Part shown: positions 32,612 through 46,100 of the stretch, one piece after another
Layout: each line of letters starts with the position of its first letter
Numbering within the stretch: the first letter of the stretch is position 1
Assembly: GCA_949357655.1 (NCBI GenBank)
Contig: CASHTG010000001.1
Span: forward strand, 2,356,001-2,420,000
DNA length: 64,000 nucleotides
Direction: 5' to 3'
DNA from: Parascedosporium putredinis
Taxonomy: Eukaryota > Ascomycota > Sordariomycetes > Microascales > Microascaceae
Notes under the pieces: model-generated
The model's database searches: none
Told to the model about the DNA's origin: nothing
What the model saw: only the letters and a program-made list of their open reading frames with translations
Translations under genes and position numbers: made by a program

Positions 32612-35126
32612 CTATCCTCCCATCCCAGGAAGTCTTGGAGGGCCACTGCTGGCCGAGGCCGAGGCCGCTGCCGCTGCCGCTGCCGCCGCCGCCGCAGCTG
32701 AATTCCCGCTATCATCTGATAACTGCAATTTGGCGAACACATGGCGGACTTCCCTCAGATTATTAATCTGTGCTGACACTGCAACAGCATTCCTTTCGTC
32801 AGCAAAGGTTCGGATGCTTTGCAGTATGGGGGTAAAGCCTTCGTCGTTGGGTAACCACCAGCGCTCGCAGGACGGTTCGCGGAAAAACATGCTCATTTTG
32901 CTTCGGAGCGTAATGGGATGGATGTATCTGCGTATAAAAAGAATAAGAATGATGAATTTAACGTTGCGGGAAAAGGGGCGTCCCCTTTGATGAATAGATA
33001 GGACTATACTTACCCAAACGTCTCCATAAGAGCAAACTTGCGACGGATCCAGCCGTGATGCTTTGGATCCTGGGGCAGGAAAAGCGCCGAGAGAGCGATA
33101 CAGGCCTGAATCATCATCAAGATACCCTTGGGCCGCTTTGGCCAGCGTTCTACTGTCTCAAATATTTGGCAGATTTCGTAGGAATGCTCTCGAAGTTCCG
33201 CGTACAACTGTTCTCGTTGTGTTGTTGATGACTGGCATTTGTGCATCATGGTTATCGAGTGCCATTCAGACATAAGCATCGTCGTGGATATAAGAGGCGC
33301 TTCATATAGAGTCCCGGAGCGTACGGATTGACGATATCGCGTTCAGGGTCAAGGGGAACCTGGTGTGGGAACGTCGTCACTTCAAACGCTGGATCCAAGA
33401 GAGCGGGGTCAAAAGTCCGTCTCCAATCTGCCAATACTTCGGATATGCGGTCGTACTCCGTGTTGAACTCCTCGGGCGATATCTCCTCCCTATTACCCCG
33501 AGAATATAACATCGACATGTCCATGGATATAAGTCTCAAACAGGCCGACCGTTCTTCTAACCTCCACTCAATATCATCTGGGCTGCCTTCACACCTATCG
33601 CGGCAAAAATCAACAACGACAGTAAACCACTCGCGAGGAAGAGCCGTTTTGAAACCGCCCATGACGGCAACAAAAACGTCGAACCGTTGGTACCAGGCAA
33701 GAATGGCTCGGCTCACGGGAAACGACATGATGGTGTCGGGCGTGAAGAGGTTTGTCAACATTTGAAGGGCAGCCTTTTGGTGTCCCATGATATTAATCCA
33801 GTCGCCAAGGTATTCCTAGTCGAAAATAAGAAGTAGTTAGCGTGCGTAGCGTGTAAACAGCGAAGTGTGGTCAAGCAAGCCTGGTCGCACACTCCATTTT
33901 AGGCTGGGCCTACCTCGATAGTCGCTAATTGCAAGATAGTTACAATCGTTGCAACCGTCTGGGGCTCCTTTCGCTTGAGAGAACTAAGAAGAAGCGTGAC
34001 GCTTTTATTGTAGTATTTCAAAAAATCTTCAACTTTGCCATTCTCGTTCTTCAGCGTCTCATGATAGGCGGAGAATCCAACCACGGCATTTAGCAAGGCA
34101 TCATTATGCAAGGCTATATTCAGCAGCAAGGAAGAGAAGAAACCATCCGGGTCGCTCGGTAGGCAGTAGTGATAGTGCGTGATGTTTTTGCAAAAACTGC
34201 CGAGGTAATACTGGAAGTCTGCTGGTAGATGCGACCAGTCCGAGAGAGCACTTGTGACGTGAAGGGATTGATCAGAGAGTGGGTGGGCGTTTGGCGTCAT
34301 GGTGCTTGATGTGGCAGGTGAGCCAGAGTGCGAGCTCTTGCTGCCATCCAAGGACGGCGTCTCTGAGCTCTGGCGTGTGCTCGATTTCGTGAGGTTTGGT
34401 GATGTCGCGCCACTGGGGGCTTGCGAGGAAGTATACATCCAACCTGGACGTTCGGGATCATCCGCATCCTCATCCTCGTCGAGAATCGGTTCGAGTTTCG
34501 AATCGGGCTCGGGCTCGGGCTCCTCTGCTCCGGTCGAGGATCCGGGACTCGTCACTTGCTGAGTTGAACTCCCTTTTGTAGAAGCCTGAGAGGGACCTGT
34601 TGCCTTGGATGTGGTGGCCTCAGGGTAGACGCACTCTCGATTTCCCTTTTGCATCCTGCACTTGGTTAGCGGGTGTGCCTCTTCGCTCTAGACAAGATAT
34701 ACTCAAAAATCAGTTCTTACGTTCACAGATTGGCCTCGATTCGTCGCACTTGAGAGATATTAGCAAATTCAACTCGCTGAGCAGACAAGGGGAGCCCCTC
34801 TAACGCAACACAACGTGGACTATCATTACCTTTACGCGCCGACTACGGCACATATAGCAACCGGACCTGGTGCGGCGGTGTTTCACGCTGTCTAATCCGC
34901 TTGTGGATTTCCTCCTATTACGCTGCGTTTTGGGAACGCTGAACATCAAGGGGTCATCGAATGCCGTAAAATATCCAATGGCGGAAAACGGCGCCGCCAT
35001 GGTGGGAGAAGCTAGGGGCATTATGCCTGGTATATGAGACTGATGGATTTCTTGGGGGATAATGTTCGGATTGGGCTGGCTAGCGCCTCTCGAAGCTAAA
35101 AATTGGTGGTGATGGAAGTCTCCCAT
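32612..35126 (-). CDS. Zn(II)2Cys6 transcription factor with Fungal_trans_2-like region
   Basis: Fungal-specific regulator. Start 35126 (MGDFHHHQFLASRGASQPNP). The DNA-binding cluster is split over three exons: HRRTRSGCYMCRSRRVK, then CDESRPICE, then RCKKGNRECVYPE. This gives six cysteines spaced C-2-C-6-C-6-C-2-C-6-C, a standard Gal4-type binuclear cluster. The last join needs one more A at TTTT 34647-34650. A Ser/Glu-rich linker follows, then a helical regulatory region: DWSHLPADFQYYLGSFCKNI, NIALHNDALLNAVVGFSAYH, YLGDWINIMGHQKAALQML, FPVSRAILAWYQRFDVFVAV. A second shift lies near 33305. The C-terminal exon reads FADERNAVAVSAQINNLREV, then a run of about 12 alanines mixed with Ser, and ends PRLPGMGG. 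Regulated genes are unknown. The 15 kb gene-free region lies upstream. Confidence 0.92.
32655..32700. repeat. GCN repeat encoding C-terminal polyalanine
   Basis: Imperfect GCC/GCT/GAG trinucleotide tract that on the minus strand encodes about 12 consecutive alanines plus Ala-Ser pairs near the C-terminus of the Zn2Cys6 factor. Confidence 0.88.
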
Positions 35127-38100
35127 GATGGGCGGAGGAGGACCATAGGCGGTCGATCTAGCGGTTACGAACGTTTGGCTATTTAGACCACAACAGCAGG
35201 CAACTGCTCCGGGAAACCTAGTTTCGGGACCGAGGAGGACTCCGGGTAGATGCCGTCGATGAGGCGGAGATCAGCAATGTGAGAATAGCTTGGGCTTGAT
35301 TAGATCGGGCGACGATGGTTCAGCGGCACCCCCACCAGCAGCAACATTAATGGCGGGCTTCGATGGGGTGAGAGCAGAGGTTGGACGATACGAGCTGGCT
35401 TAAAGGAGTGGGTTACTACCTCCACCGAGCCAACTCGGGAGGGAGGTTCAGATTGGCGGCTAACAAGCGGCGGCGCCTGTTGCCGAAGACAGCGAGCGGT
35501 GGATCGCTAATAGCACAAGTCGATCGATGAGGCGGCCGTTGCACGTTATGAATGCAAGTTCTGCTCGGCAGGAAACAGGAGATAGGAGGAGCGGGGGTGG
35601 GGGTTTTTAAAGGTTGGCAACACACTGGCGCATGCAGTGACGAGAGCAAGCTGGTTAATTGATACGGGTCAGTGGGCGAGAGAGTAGCAGGTGATAGGTT
35701 GTATCATAGGGGAGGAACTATGATACGCCTGACACCTTATCATGGGACAGAGGCATAAAGCTGAAGTGCAAGGATGAAAGTAGAGGAGTGAGAGAGGATG
35801 AAGATCACAGTAAGTCTGATGCTCTTTTCATCCAAGCCATCTAGGGTAGGGGCCCGGTCTCCTTGGTGGCTGGATTTACATCATGGCCGTGAAAGATATG
35901 CGGGATGAATAACCCGATGGACAGCTGGCTTCCGGGAAAGTGGTGAAGTTGGGCGCACACTAGAAACTTACCTGGGTGAGAAGAGAGGAGGTACGGGTTG
36001 CGCAAGATGAAATGCAGCTCACCACCGTCGCGAGGTTGGCGTATTGGAGAATTTGGAAGGGGCGTGGTGACAGAAGAGGTGGGGCTCTGGAGATCTTCTC
36101 TGCGGCCCACGTCTTCAGGCTGCTAGGGGACTCGGCGGTAAAGTCGATGGCTTGTGTGTGAGGGCAAGGGTTGAGTCTAATTGCTAATCGGCAATGTGAG
36201 TGGGATCCCAAGATGGTATCGCTAATTTTGCGGAACGGTTGGGGGAAGGGTGAGGTGGTGTGACCGTAGACGTGGGTTATAAGAGACCGAGATATAGGGC
36301 CAAGGAAAGTTTAGGTTTTGATTACCATGACTTACGGGTTTACTTATGAAGTCGTAGATTTCTTGTCAGGGTTGGAGGAGATTTGCAGCTGGGCGGACGA
36401 TTCACTGCAACGAGGCAAGGCCGAGACCGTGATAAAAGCAATAACACCAGCCTGACGAGTGACGGGAGGGAGGAGGCGTTGGAGGTTAGGTCAACGGTAG
36501 CTGAAGGAGACGGACAAGAGTCTTCTGAAGCTCCGAGTGAGGTCGGATATCCTGTTTTGAGGAGAAGATTGGGGGTTTGTCTGATCAATGACTGGAAGCA
36601 CCACGAGGCGGGACGTCGGCCGAATGCCCGGGAGACAAGGGGGCGGGTCGCTGAGGTGCGGGATTAGAGAATCAGAGAGCGATGAGGCTGCCAGATACGG
36701 CTGCCGAGGGCCTACTACGTTGGCATTGAATTCGAGACAAAGGAATGAAAGACAGTCAGGGTCGACCAGGTCTGGCAGAGTGAGGAAATGCTGCTTGCTC
36801 CTTGGATCGCCGGAGGTGGACTGACTGGGTCGGGAGAGGAAAAGACGCTGCTGAAATTGTTTGGAGGGGTTAAGGGAAGTAGAAAGTGGCGGCACCGCTA
36901 GAACGTGCCATCCAACAAGCCGTGTTCTTTACGACCATGGCATGAAAAATAGGTGCCAGGGTTAGGACAGGGCTGGAGGGATGAGGAAAAGGCGTGCAGG
37001 GCCGGGCGTGGGAAACAACGACGGTTTGAAGAAGTAGCAGTGGTGGGCAAGGTGGGCAAGGGGAGGAGGGCGTGGCAAGTACTCCGTACTGGGGTGACAG
37101 AAGCGGGTACTGTTCCAGGGCCCTGGACGGGATGATCGATTGATCCCCAACATGAACTCGGGTCAAAGGGAAGAATAGCCTAGGGTATAGCCTTGACGGA
37201 AGGCTGCGTACATGTGAACCTTGGGTGCACGGTGCCTGCCTTTGGAGCAAGAGATGGGCCCAAGGACCCCTCGTACGCTCCTTCCACACAGCGAGGACAA
37301 GGGATCTGCGGTGGATAAGAGCAGTGGCGGGGCTATCTACACAGGCTCATCAAATCTACTGCTGTTGGAAGAATCTCCAGGAAGCCTGCTTCGAGGGACG
37401 AGCGGGTCTGGTCTGCTTGGCAACCAGCGGCAAGGGTTGGGAACAAAGGGAGTAAGAAGTCTGATTCGTAAAAGAGGGCAGCGAGCTAGGGATACATGCG
37501 AGTCAAGAACCAGTCTACGCCACTGCAACCGCGCTGTCTTTGGCGTCGAATTCCTACTCCCGGCTTCTCCATGTGGGTAGCGTAGAAAGATCAGGACGGG
37601 AGATCCGGCGCATTTAGTAACGTTTCGCCCAAGCTGGGACTGGACCCGGGGATGACGGCGAGCTAAAGACGCTGAATCGCGCAACACTTGATGCCTTACC
37701 CCTGCTGCTATTAGCCAAATGGCTACGGATCCCTTTGGTTTTGGTTTCGAGTTCACCCATGCAGATAGACATCATAGCAGTCAGCTACCAAGCAAGGCGG
37801 GACTATATCACTTGTACTTGTTGTACCTATGTTTTTGGATGGGTGAGGGGTAGAGAGGGGGAGAAGGGGGTCCGATGAATTCCTTTCTTGTCCCTGGAAA
37901 GGCGAGGGGAAAGAAGAGAGAAAAAAAAAAAGAAGGCCACCCTATGGGTCTCGGGGAACATGTGCGAAGTCCGTTCAGGAATCATTAAAATGTCCCTTGA
38001 CTCTCTTTAGTTTTGGGTTGGGAGGGTGGGGAGGGGTTGCCAAAGGGAGCGGAAAAGGGACGGAAAGGGAAGGGGGGTGTCAACTTAGCTTCCCAACACC

Positions 38101-39349
38101 GGAGCATCTCAAGTCAATCCTGACATATTGCTCCGTGCCTAGTGTCGTGTCCAAGTTGGGGGTTTTCCTGACGACAGTGGTACAGTGTTGATCCGCCCAA
38201 GGGCAATAATAAGATGCGGTTATAATTGGGTGGCTGCGAGGGCTGCGGAATGAAGTTTTAATGTTTTGAATGTGACTGTGGCCGTTGATACGACGATAGT
38301 ACCTATCAAAACCGTCGGAGAGAGATGGGATGGGTGGTATTTGAGCCGGAGGTTGGGAATCCAAGGGAGGAGGGGCGGAGAGCCATCCAACTTTCAAGAA
38401 CCTTGAAGGGATCAATGGATTGAGGAGTCCATCAATGAATGAGGGATATGTCGCCAGCTCTCACTCTTGCCTTGCCCTTCTTTCTACAAGTACACCCCAA
38501 ATTTATTCATCCATCCATGGATGGGTGCTTGGAGTTTATGCTTAGAAAACGTATCGTGAAAATCCTCGTAGTACATATTCGTGTTGTGTTCTCTGGATGA
38601 CGGCCGGAAAAAGAACCTGACTTGATTGAAATTTGAAAAAGGAACAGCACCCAAAGAGGCAACTACGTGTATATTCCCCGATGCCTGGCCTGGCGATTCC
38701 TTCGTCCTTTCCCAGACTGATCCGTCATCCCCGCAGAGCTCCGGAAGACCAATGGCTTCAAGGGACATAAAAAGCAATCAGGATTTGAGGGGCAAGCCTG
38801 GGCCAGAAACCACCAGAGAATGTCCCATGAATGCCATCAGTCTGCTTATCCCCGACGTCAACGAAATGAATCCCTGCGGATCCCTGGGAAGGAAAGGGGG
38901 TACACCGAAGGGGGTGGAAGCCCTTGATATTCCACAGTCCTGGTAAGCTAGAAATTATTACTGGGGAGTGCGTGTGTGGGTGTGGCAAAACATTATAAGG
39001 AACCCGAGACAGTGACTTGTGAAGTACCAGAAGCACTGACCAGGCTTGCCAGGGCAAATACGCGTAAACTCCCAGTGGCGTCCTGGCCTGGTCACTGTTT
39101 CAATGAATTCAGAACAGCACGAGGTGCTGGAAGCTGAAATCTGCCCTTGTTCTTGAGTGGGAAGCTTGAATTCCAACCTGATTCTGAGCTTATTCCGATA
39201 TTCTGTCGTCCTTAAGCCTGAAAAACAGGACAGGCGTGATACAAGAGAGATAGACATCATTGATGAAGGCCAAGTATATCAATCTAGTGTATATAGATGT
39301 CGTTGGGAGAGCCACAAGAGCCAGAAAGTGTTGTGCTCTTGTATTACAT

Positions 39350-39367
39350 GTACGAAGTACTTCGTAC
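39350..39367. repeat. 18-bp perfect palindrome
   Basis: GTACGAAGTACTTCGTAC reads identically on both strands. It directly follows an ACAT, making ACATGTAC at its left edge. Related half-sites occur at about 40519 and 40710. Confidence 0.9.
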
Positions 39368-40102
39368 TTGCCTTTCTCCACATCAATTGGATCGATCCAG
39401 TTTCTTATGGGCGCGGCGACGCCCTCCTGTCCCTGTCCTCAATACACCCAATCCGTCCACACCGGCACCCAGATTGGGTCATCCCACGACATGGACTTCT
39501 TCAGTTTGATGCTGCAGCGGAACGCTGGCAATTGATCTACACAAAACGTCGATGCGCCCCCTCTCTCCCCGGCCCCCTTCTTTTCCCCTCTTGAGGGGTC
39601 CACTCGTTTTTGGCGCCTCCGTGGCTCCTGCCCGTCATGGGCTGTTGGCCCCGACTGAAGCGCCGTGGATTATCAGCGAGGCTAGGATGTGGCCGGCTCT
39701 CGCTTTTGGCGAGTTGAAGCCGCCAGGTTGGAGATAGGTGGGGTATTATGGGAAACTTGGCATCCATTCATCGGACCCTTGAACCTGTGCTCTCCATGCT
39801 CCATGGAGCGCCATGGAGCTTGTGTTGGTAAAGTACTCGACTTGAACAGGTCGGTCCTCAGCGCAATTTCTCTCCGACAACAAGACGAAGGGTGTCTAGA
39901 AAGCAACCGCTGTGGTCGAGGGGAGCAACAAAGGGGACCGGAGAGCCATGGACTGGACAGACACACTTGTTGGCCAGCATGCTTCGAGGCCACCAACGCG
40001 CTAAGAAAAGACAGGGGTAAAGGCAAAAACTTGCTCCAGAGAGAACCTTGTTGAAGAGAGAATGCGATTGCGAGCCTGGATGAGGGCGAGAGAGGAAGAC
40101 AG

Positions 40103-40159
40103 CCCACACACCCACACACCCACACGCCCACACACGCCCACGCGCCCACGCACCCACAT
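40103..40159. repeat. CCCACACA/CCCACGC minisatellite
   Basis: About 57 bp of C1-3A-like repeats that drift from CCCACACA to CGCCCACG units. On the minus strand it creates a Cys/Val/Gly-rich pseudo-reading frame. Filamentous ascomycete telomeres normally use TTAGGG, so I treat it as an internal minisatellite. Confidence 0.85.
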
Positions 40160-43100
40160 GGGAGAGCAACACGAAAAAGCAGGACGGTGCCAAGGTGAGG
40201 CAAGGAGAGAGCCCATTGGGTGTTTGCAGAAATGGGAACACCCCTCTCTTGCCACCTAAACTTTGATTTGTTGGGTGAGAGAAGTTGAGAAGCTTGGAGT
40301 GGAACAAAGTCCGGGAACTGAGGTGGGGTCTGGTGGATTCCAGTCAATGGATACATGGATTCGAGGATGCACGACCAACGAAGTGAGAAAAAGGAAAGAA
40401 AGCTTCCAGCTTCAAACATGCAGAGCGAAACCCCGTCCTTGATCGACTAACTCCCTTTGGGAAGGGGAGTGGGGTGGGGGCGGGGGTGTGAGGGGCGGAG
40501 GGGACAATTGATCTCTCGACCAAGTACGAAGTAATATTAAACTACCCGCCAGACAGGGAGCAGGGTCTTTTCTCCCGGGGATATGGTCGATGTGCAAGTC
40601 TCCTCCGTCCTTCGTACGACATCCATTCATGGGGAAGCATTTCTCTTTCGCACGTTGTTCGAGGATGAATCGAAGGGTGGGCAATGGGCATTCTCCACCA
40701 AGGTCCAGATGTACGAAGTATCAATTGATCTGAGCAAGAGGAGAAGGGAAAAAGGTACAGAGTCTTGAATCCCACGAGCTTGGCTTGAGGTCTTTGTGTT
40801 CTCTTTCAACTTCTTTTTTATTTTTCGGAAATATCGGTACGACCTCAAGGATCGACATCCCCTCCCCTCCCTCTTTTGCATTTTCTTTTGTTTCCGCTTC
40901 CTTTCTCTCTCTCTCCCTTCTTATTGTCAGGGTCGATGGCGCTTGAAACGCTCCTATATCAAGCAATATCAGAGAGACATTGGACCCGGTCGAGGAAATA
41001 AGAAGAGGAATGGACTGTCTCCATCAGCCCCATAGACGACATGTCTGCACAGATGTCGATTCCGTCGTCGCTCGGGCGTTTTACGTCAAACCGAGATGAT
41101 AAAAAGAGCGGGCTACCTCCTCCACAAACTTACATCAACCAAGAAAAGTCCAATATAACATACGCTTTACAAATCGAACAAAGTTTTGATGGCGTCTTCA
41201 CCTATTAGTGCTTTTCCAAAAGCGAAACCATTCCAATCTTCACGCCCAAAAGACTGTGGAGCTATTACAAGCCAAGTACAAGGAGTTCTAGAAAAGACTT
41301 GGGGCGGGGGACGTGCGCAGAGCGGAGACGGAGACGGAGAAATCAAGTCAAGGGAGGGGAAAAGAGGCGAAAATAGTTGAGCCGTTTGAGAAGCCCACGA
41401 TCATCCTTTTGTTCTTCAGTGCACTCAGGGTCGAGAATAACTTATGGATCACTTACGAGATGGCGCGCCGGTTAAGCTTTCATGAGTGCATGGGCCGGTC
41501 GGGCTGCACGAGATTTGATGAATGCAAGAAGCCACGCCCGGCCTCGCCGGGGCATGAAGTGGGTTTAAGATTGCCTTAAAGCTAAGCCAAGGTGAATGTG
41601 ATGTCGCCGACTCGTGCAGTTTGTGCCGCGGCTTCTCCCGCTCCAGGAAACAACCCCTCACCCCGGATCTCATCAATGGAACAACAAGACCGTGATGGAG
41701 AGCCCCCTTTACACTACACGTATTCCTGCTGCTGTACTAACCACGCCCAACATTGATCAAATACGATGGGCCAAATTGCGTGCAAAAAGAGGGTACATGC
41801 ACCTCTTCCACTTTCCACATGCAATGTCAACGACTCTTGACGGTATTCCGAGCAGGGCTCGTCAAATCGGGGGTGGTGGTACATGACGTATGGCTGAAAC
41901 CCTTTGCCAACACAGGCTTCGTCAACAAGGACTGAGGGGTTTAGTGGTCCAGTGGTTTCTGTCGATCATACCTCTGTAAGTTGCACCCCGCGGAGGTACG
42001 CATGCTAGAGCAAGATGGTTGAAGGTAGCTTGGTCCCGCCAGTGTGGTTCAGTGTCTTCTCGACTGCTCATGACCTGGTCCGAACGGCTGGTGAGGGCCG
42101 TCCCCCACACCACTGGCCCTGCGTGCCGATCCCCATCACCCGTCCTTGACTGACCTTTTGGCCTGCTACATTACGATGGAGGTTTTAGGCCCTGTTTTTT
42201 TTTTTTCTTTTTTATTAAACCACTTCGTCTTCACTGTGCGTTGCATTCTTCTCCAAGGGAAATAAGGAGACGAGTTACTAGTAACTGACTACTAGGAAAA
42301 GCTTGAGCTTCAATGTGTGGACAATGGAAATTGGGAAAGAGCTCGAACCTCTATGACCTTTCCCCACCTCCCCACCACCTTCCTTTTCTTCCTTTTTCTT
42401 CTCTCTTCCAACTTTCTCACCTTTAATCTTCCCCGTATCCTCTCTACCTTGTCTCTTTTTGTCGCCTAGTTTCGTCACTAGATCTCTCGAATAAGCCTAA
42501 CTCTATGAACTGTGTACAGGAAAGCTTGCTAGAATTTTACCTCCCCCGAAAAAAATCTTTTTGGGGGTGGTTGAGTTTGAAGGGAATGGCACGTGCCACC
42601 TCTTTGGCTGGTTCAAGATGGAACCAGATCTGGGGCTGACTGGGATAATCATGCTGGTAGCTGTTGGTTTCGAGCTAGTAGAGGGGCTGACGACAGTGGA
42701 TGGATAAACATCGTTCGAGGAACCATCAAGCTGCATACACTAACTCGCATTTGGCTGTTTGGTCCTCAGCTTGCTTTCCTGCTCACTTTCCTGCGCCAGA
42801 CCGGAAGGGAAGAAAAAGAAAGAAAAGAAAGAAAAAGAAAAAAAACTCTGCGTTCATAGTCTTTGTCCCCGAGGCTGCTGCCGTCCCCATCTCCTGCAGC
42901 GCCAGGGCAGGTCTGAGTTGTCCGACGTTGGAAAAGGGTGGAGGGGGCCATCTGAGCTTGATTCGAGGGGCTGAGATGAAGTGGAGGTGGAAAGGAGGGG
43001 ATCCTCCAGGTAGGGACTGCGCTAGTCCGCAGCCCCTAGCGCGCCGTGAAGAGGGGAACAGTCCATTGACCCGTGAGAAGGCAGACTATGTAGGCATGCT

Positions 43101-46100
43101 TCCCACCAAACTGGGTGCCCCTTGTTAGGGGAACGGAATGGGGGAGGATTTCGAGTTGAGCGACACGGTTTCACTGACACAACAACAGACATGATCTAGG
43201 ATCTCAAGGGGGGCCGCCGAGGCAACTCAACAATCATTTTCTGTGCAAGGAGCAATCGAGAGAGGAGGTTTTGCCTCAGCCACTGCAGGCCTCTAGCCCA
43301 GGGTTGGAGATAGTTGCGAGACCCTCGATGCAAAGGGAGGTTGATCGATATCCTCAATCAGTAGGTCATTGGTCTCGCTTTTCCAAGCGTCATATTGAGC
43401 TTTCCACGTGGGACCGCGAGGAATATCGTGCTTGGGTCTACTTGATAGAGCTTCCCATCCCCTCGCTCCTTGTCCCCTTCCGACTCTCAGTGTAATAAAC
43501 CGACAGCTGTGCTATGCAAACCCAAAACGAGACCAACCCATGTCTTGGTGGCTGAGGATACCTTGAAATCTCACAACGCCACTGTTGCAGATTTCTCTCT
43601 CCCCTACTCCAAGGACCAGATCGATGTCTCCCTCGCGCATCAGACGGCCAAGAAAACCAGGGTCAACTTTTTGACATCAATCGCTGTGATGGAGGATCGC
43701 CAGCGGTCCGAGGCGGCCCCTGATGGATATTGTGCTTCATCCTCCGTTTTATTGCTCCTGCTCCGGCCCTCAAATCCCATACCATTGTCCACTAGTGTTC
43801 CGCCTTCACTTGGCATCTTCACTAAGCACAGCCTTGGGTGTAGACGTCGAGTAACGGCTTCGTCGCGACTAGCCAGTGCAGGAAATAATAGCCCCGAATC
43901 CAAAAGCACCGTCTCTTTGATAGCGTAGGCCAATCTTCGAGAAGAATCCAAAGCGCCTTCTAGAATGGTTAGCTTCGGAGACCCGTGAAGATACTTCGTA
44001 AGTTCGAATCAGTGTCTCATTTTTGAGAGAAAACGAGTGGAGGAATGCCCAGCCGGCTGGGGCAGGACTTGTCCAAGAGTGGGCCGAGGGAACAAGAGGA
44101 GGAAAACGCTGTTTGAGAAGGTATAGGTCCTCCAGGTCAACTGGCTGGTCAAGTGGAGACCCGGGACAGATCCATCGATGATCAATGTCGATCTCCTACT
44201 AGGGTACCAATGTTAATATCATAATACTTGTAAAATGGTTTTTGTCTTGGGCATCCCCTGCCCTTCTCGTACAAAGTTGACGCTTGCGTTCTTGGCCTTG
44301 AAACCCCCGTTGCCCCTCAAGAAGGGAAGGAGATGATTTCAGTTAATAATAGTCAAAACCAGAGGCCAGACTATTGGCGCCTAAAAATCGGGAGAAATTT
44401 GATCGGCGCCAGCATCCAAGCGTCAGGAGCCCCCAGCTTCGACGATGACCACACGCCCCGCTCCCCTCCACTCTCCTCCCCGGCACCCTGCCACCTGCTA
44501 TAAAGGACGTGTGCAGAGAAGAGGCGTAATTTCAACAGGGTCCATTTTTAGCCATCGCCATGGCTTCTTATTGCGAACAATCAGAATAATGTCAGAAATT
44601 CCACATACATGGCGCCTCCGCATAACCAGCCGGTGCACAGGCAGCGTAAGAAATTTAAAGCCACGCAACGGAAGGATGATCGGCCAAGGTTCTTCTCAAG
44701 TACCAGTCCCCGATGTGGGCTGGCCAAGAGTTGGCCTCTCCGGCGGGTGCTGTCAAAGTCAAATTATAATAAGGATTGCACAAGTAATACTGGGCGTTTC
44801 GGGCCAGAGGCCCTCCAGGCTAGGTAGGGTGTAGGTAGAGTAACGCCGCTCCCATGTTCTTGGTCTCCCAAGTGGTCTTGGTAATATTAGTTGTCACAGT
44901 AATATGGATCATGGATCCATGGATGCTTTGATCAGATCGGATTATCCACACCAACTAAACGTAAGAATGACTGAGTCGATATAACGCCCCTCCTTGAGCC
45001 GCTGGCAAGTTGCTATTTTCTAGCATCACTCGTTGCCTAGTGCTCGCACTCGGGAAAAAAAAAACAAAAACAGCCGTCCTGCCAGCTTCTGCAGCGTCGC
45101 AATTCGACCGACATCCAAGCCCATTTCTCTGCATCAAGTCGTCAACGTTGCAATCACATCACGCTCGTGCTCAAGTCCAAAAGGGTTGGAGGAACCGGCA
45201 GGCCGGAACCTTGGCAGCGTGACACCCATTTGGAAGAATAGCTCACCGGACGAGAATTCCGGAGCTTTCCGACTCCCGGTTTGTGTTACACTACCTCTTT
45301 GCGCTGCCAGCGTCCCTCGGACTGCCGCCCCAACAGCCCGATAATGCGACGGCAGAAAGCCACCCATCTTCTGAGCATAAGGCCAATTAACAGCATCCTC
45401 ATGCAAATGTATGCTCAGGAATCTGCAAGGACAGCCATGGCGCGCTGGTTTGCCGCCAGTTTCCCTGAGTTGGAGGGAAGGGGTTCGAGCTTGAACTCGA
45501 GTACAGGATCTCCCTGCGTGCACCCTGAACCCTGTTCGCTTTTCGCAGCGTTGTGGAAGTTGAAGGGGAGATTCGCCCGCCACCTTGTGCCTCCATATCT
45601 TATTCGTAGCTGGCCCAATCTAAAAACAGCGCCGGGGATGATGGCGGTGGGATCGAGGCTTAAACACGAGCTGCCGGCTTTTGCTCATGGGTGACCTGCC
45701 TCGAGGGGGTGAGCGTCGACAAATGCGCGGATGTACCGGATGTGTGGATCAGCAAATCATTAATTGATGCTTGAAAATATGTTTTAAAAACCCCAATAAG
45801 AAAAAAACAATGTGGCTGAAGAGGGTACATTGATCTCAATGGATCTAGGGATGTGCCCAAGTGCTTTGAAGCCAGGCGCGGCGGCTTCATGCGCGGCAGC
45901 GGTGGTGAGGAAAACGTCAAGCCCCACCACCCAAAACCGCCGCCCTTTCAATATCACATGTACTGGTGCATCAATTGCATGCGCCCGGGACAGCGCTGCG
46001 CACGGGGTCTGTCCCAGTCGAATTGAGTTGAGTCTTATGGAAGGATGGGATGGCCAGGCGGGCAGATCAAACATTGAGAGGATCTCCCACTTACATCCGG

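Noticed and set aside
39157..39594. 145-aa plus-strand frame spanning the 18-bp palindrome
   Set aside because: Contains the palindrome and AT-rich intergenic sequence; composition is not protein-like.
39682..40419. 245-aa minus-strand reading frame with Cys/Val/Gly repeats
   Set aside because: Its core is the translation of the CCCACACA minisatellite, overlapping frames exist on both strands, and the rest matches no family. A chance open frame.
43470..43928. 152-aa plus-strand frame
   Set aside because: No recognised domain or splice context, and an opposing frame of similar length; left uncalled.
43960..44020. tRNA-like B box (GTTCGAATC)
   Set aside because: The flanking bases do not form a T-stem and there is no acceptor stem or proper A box.
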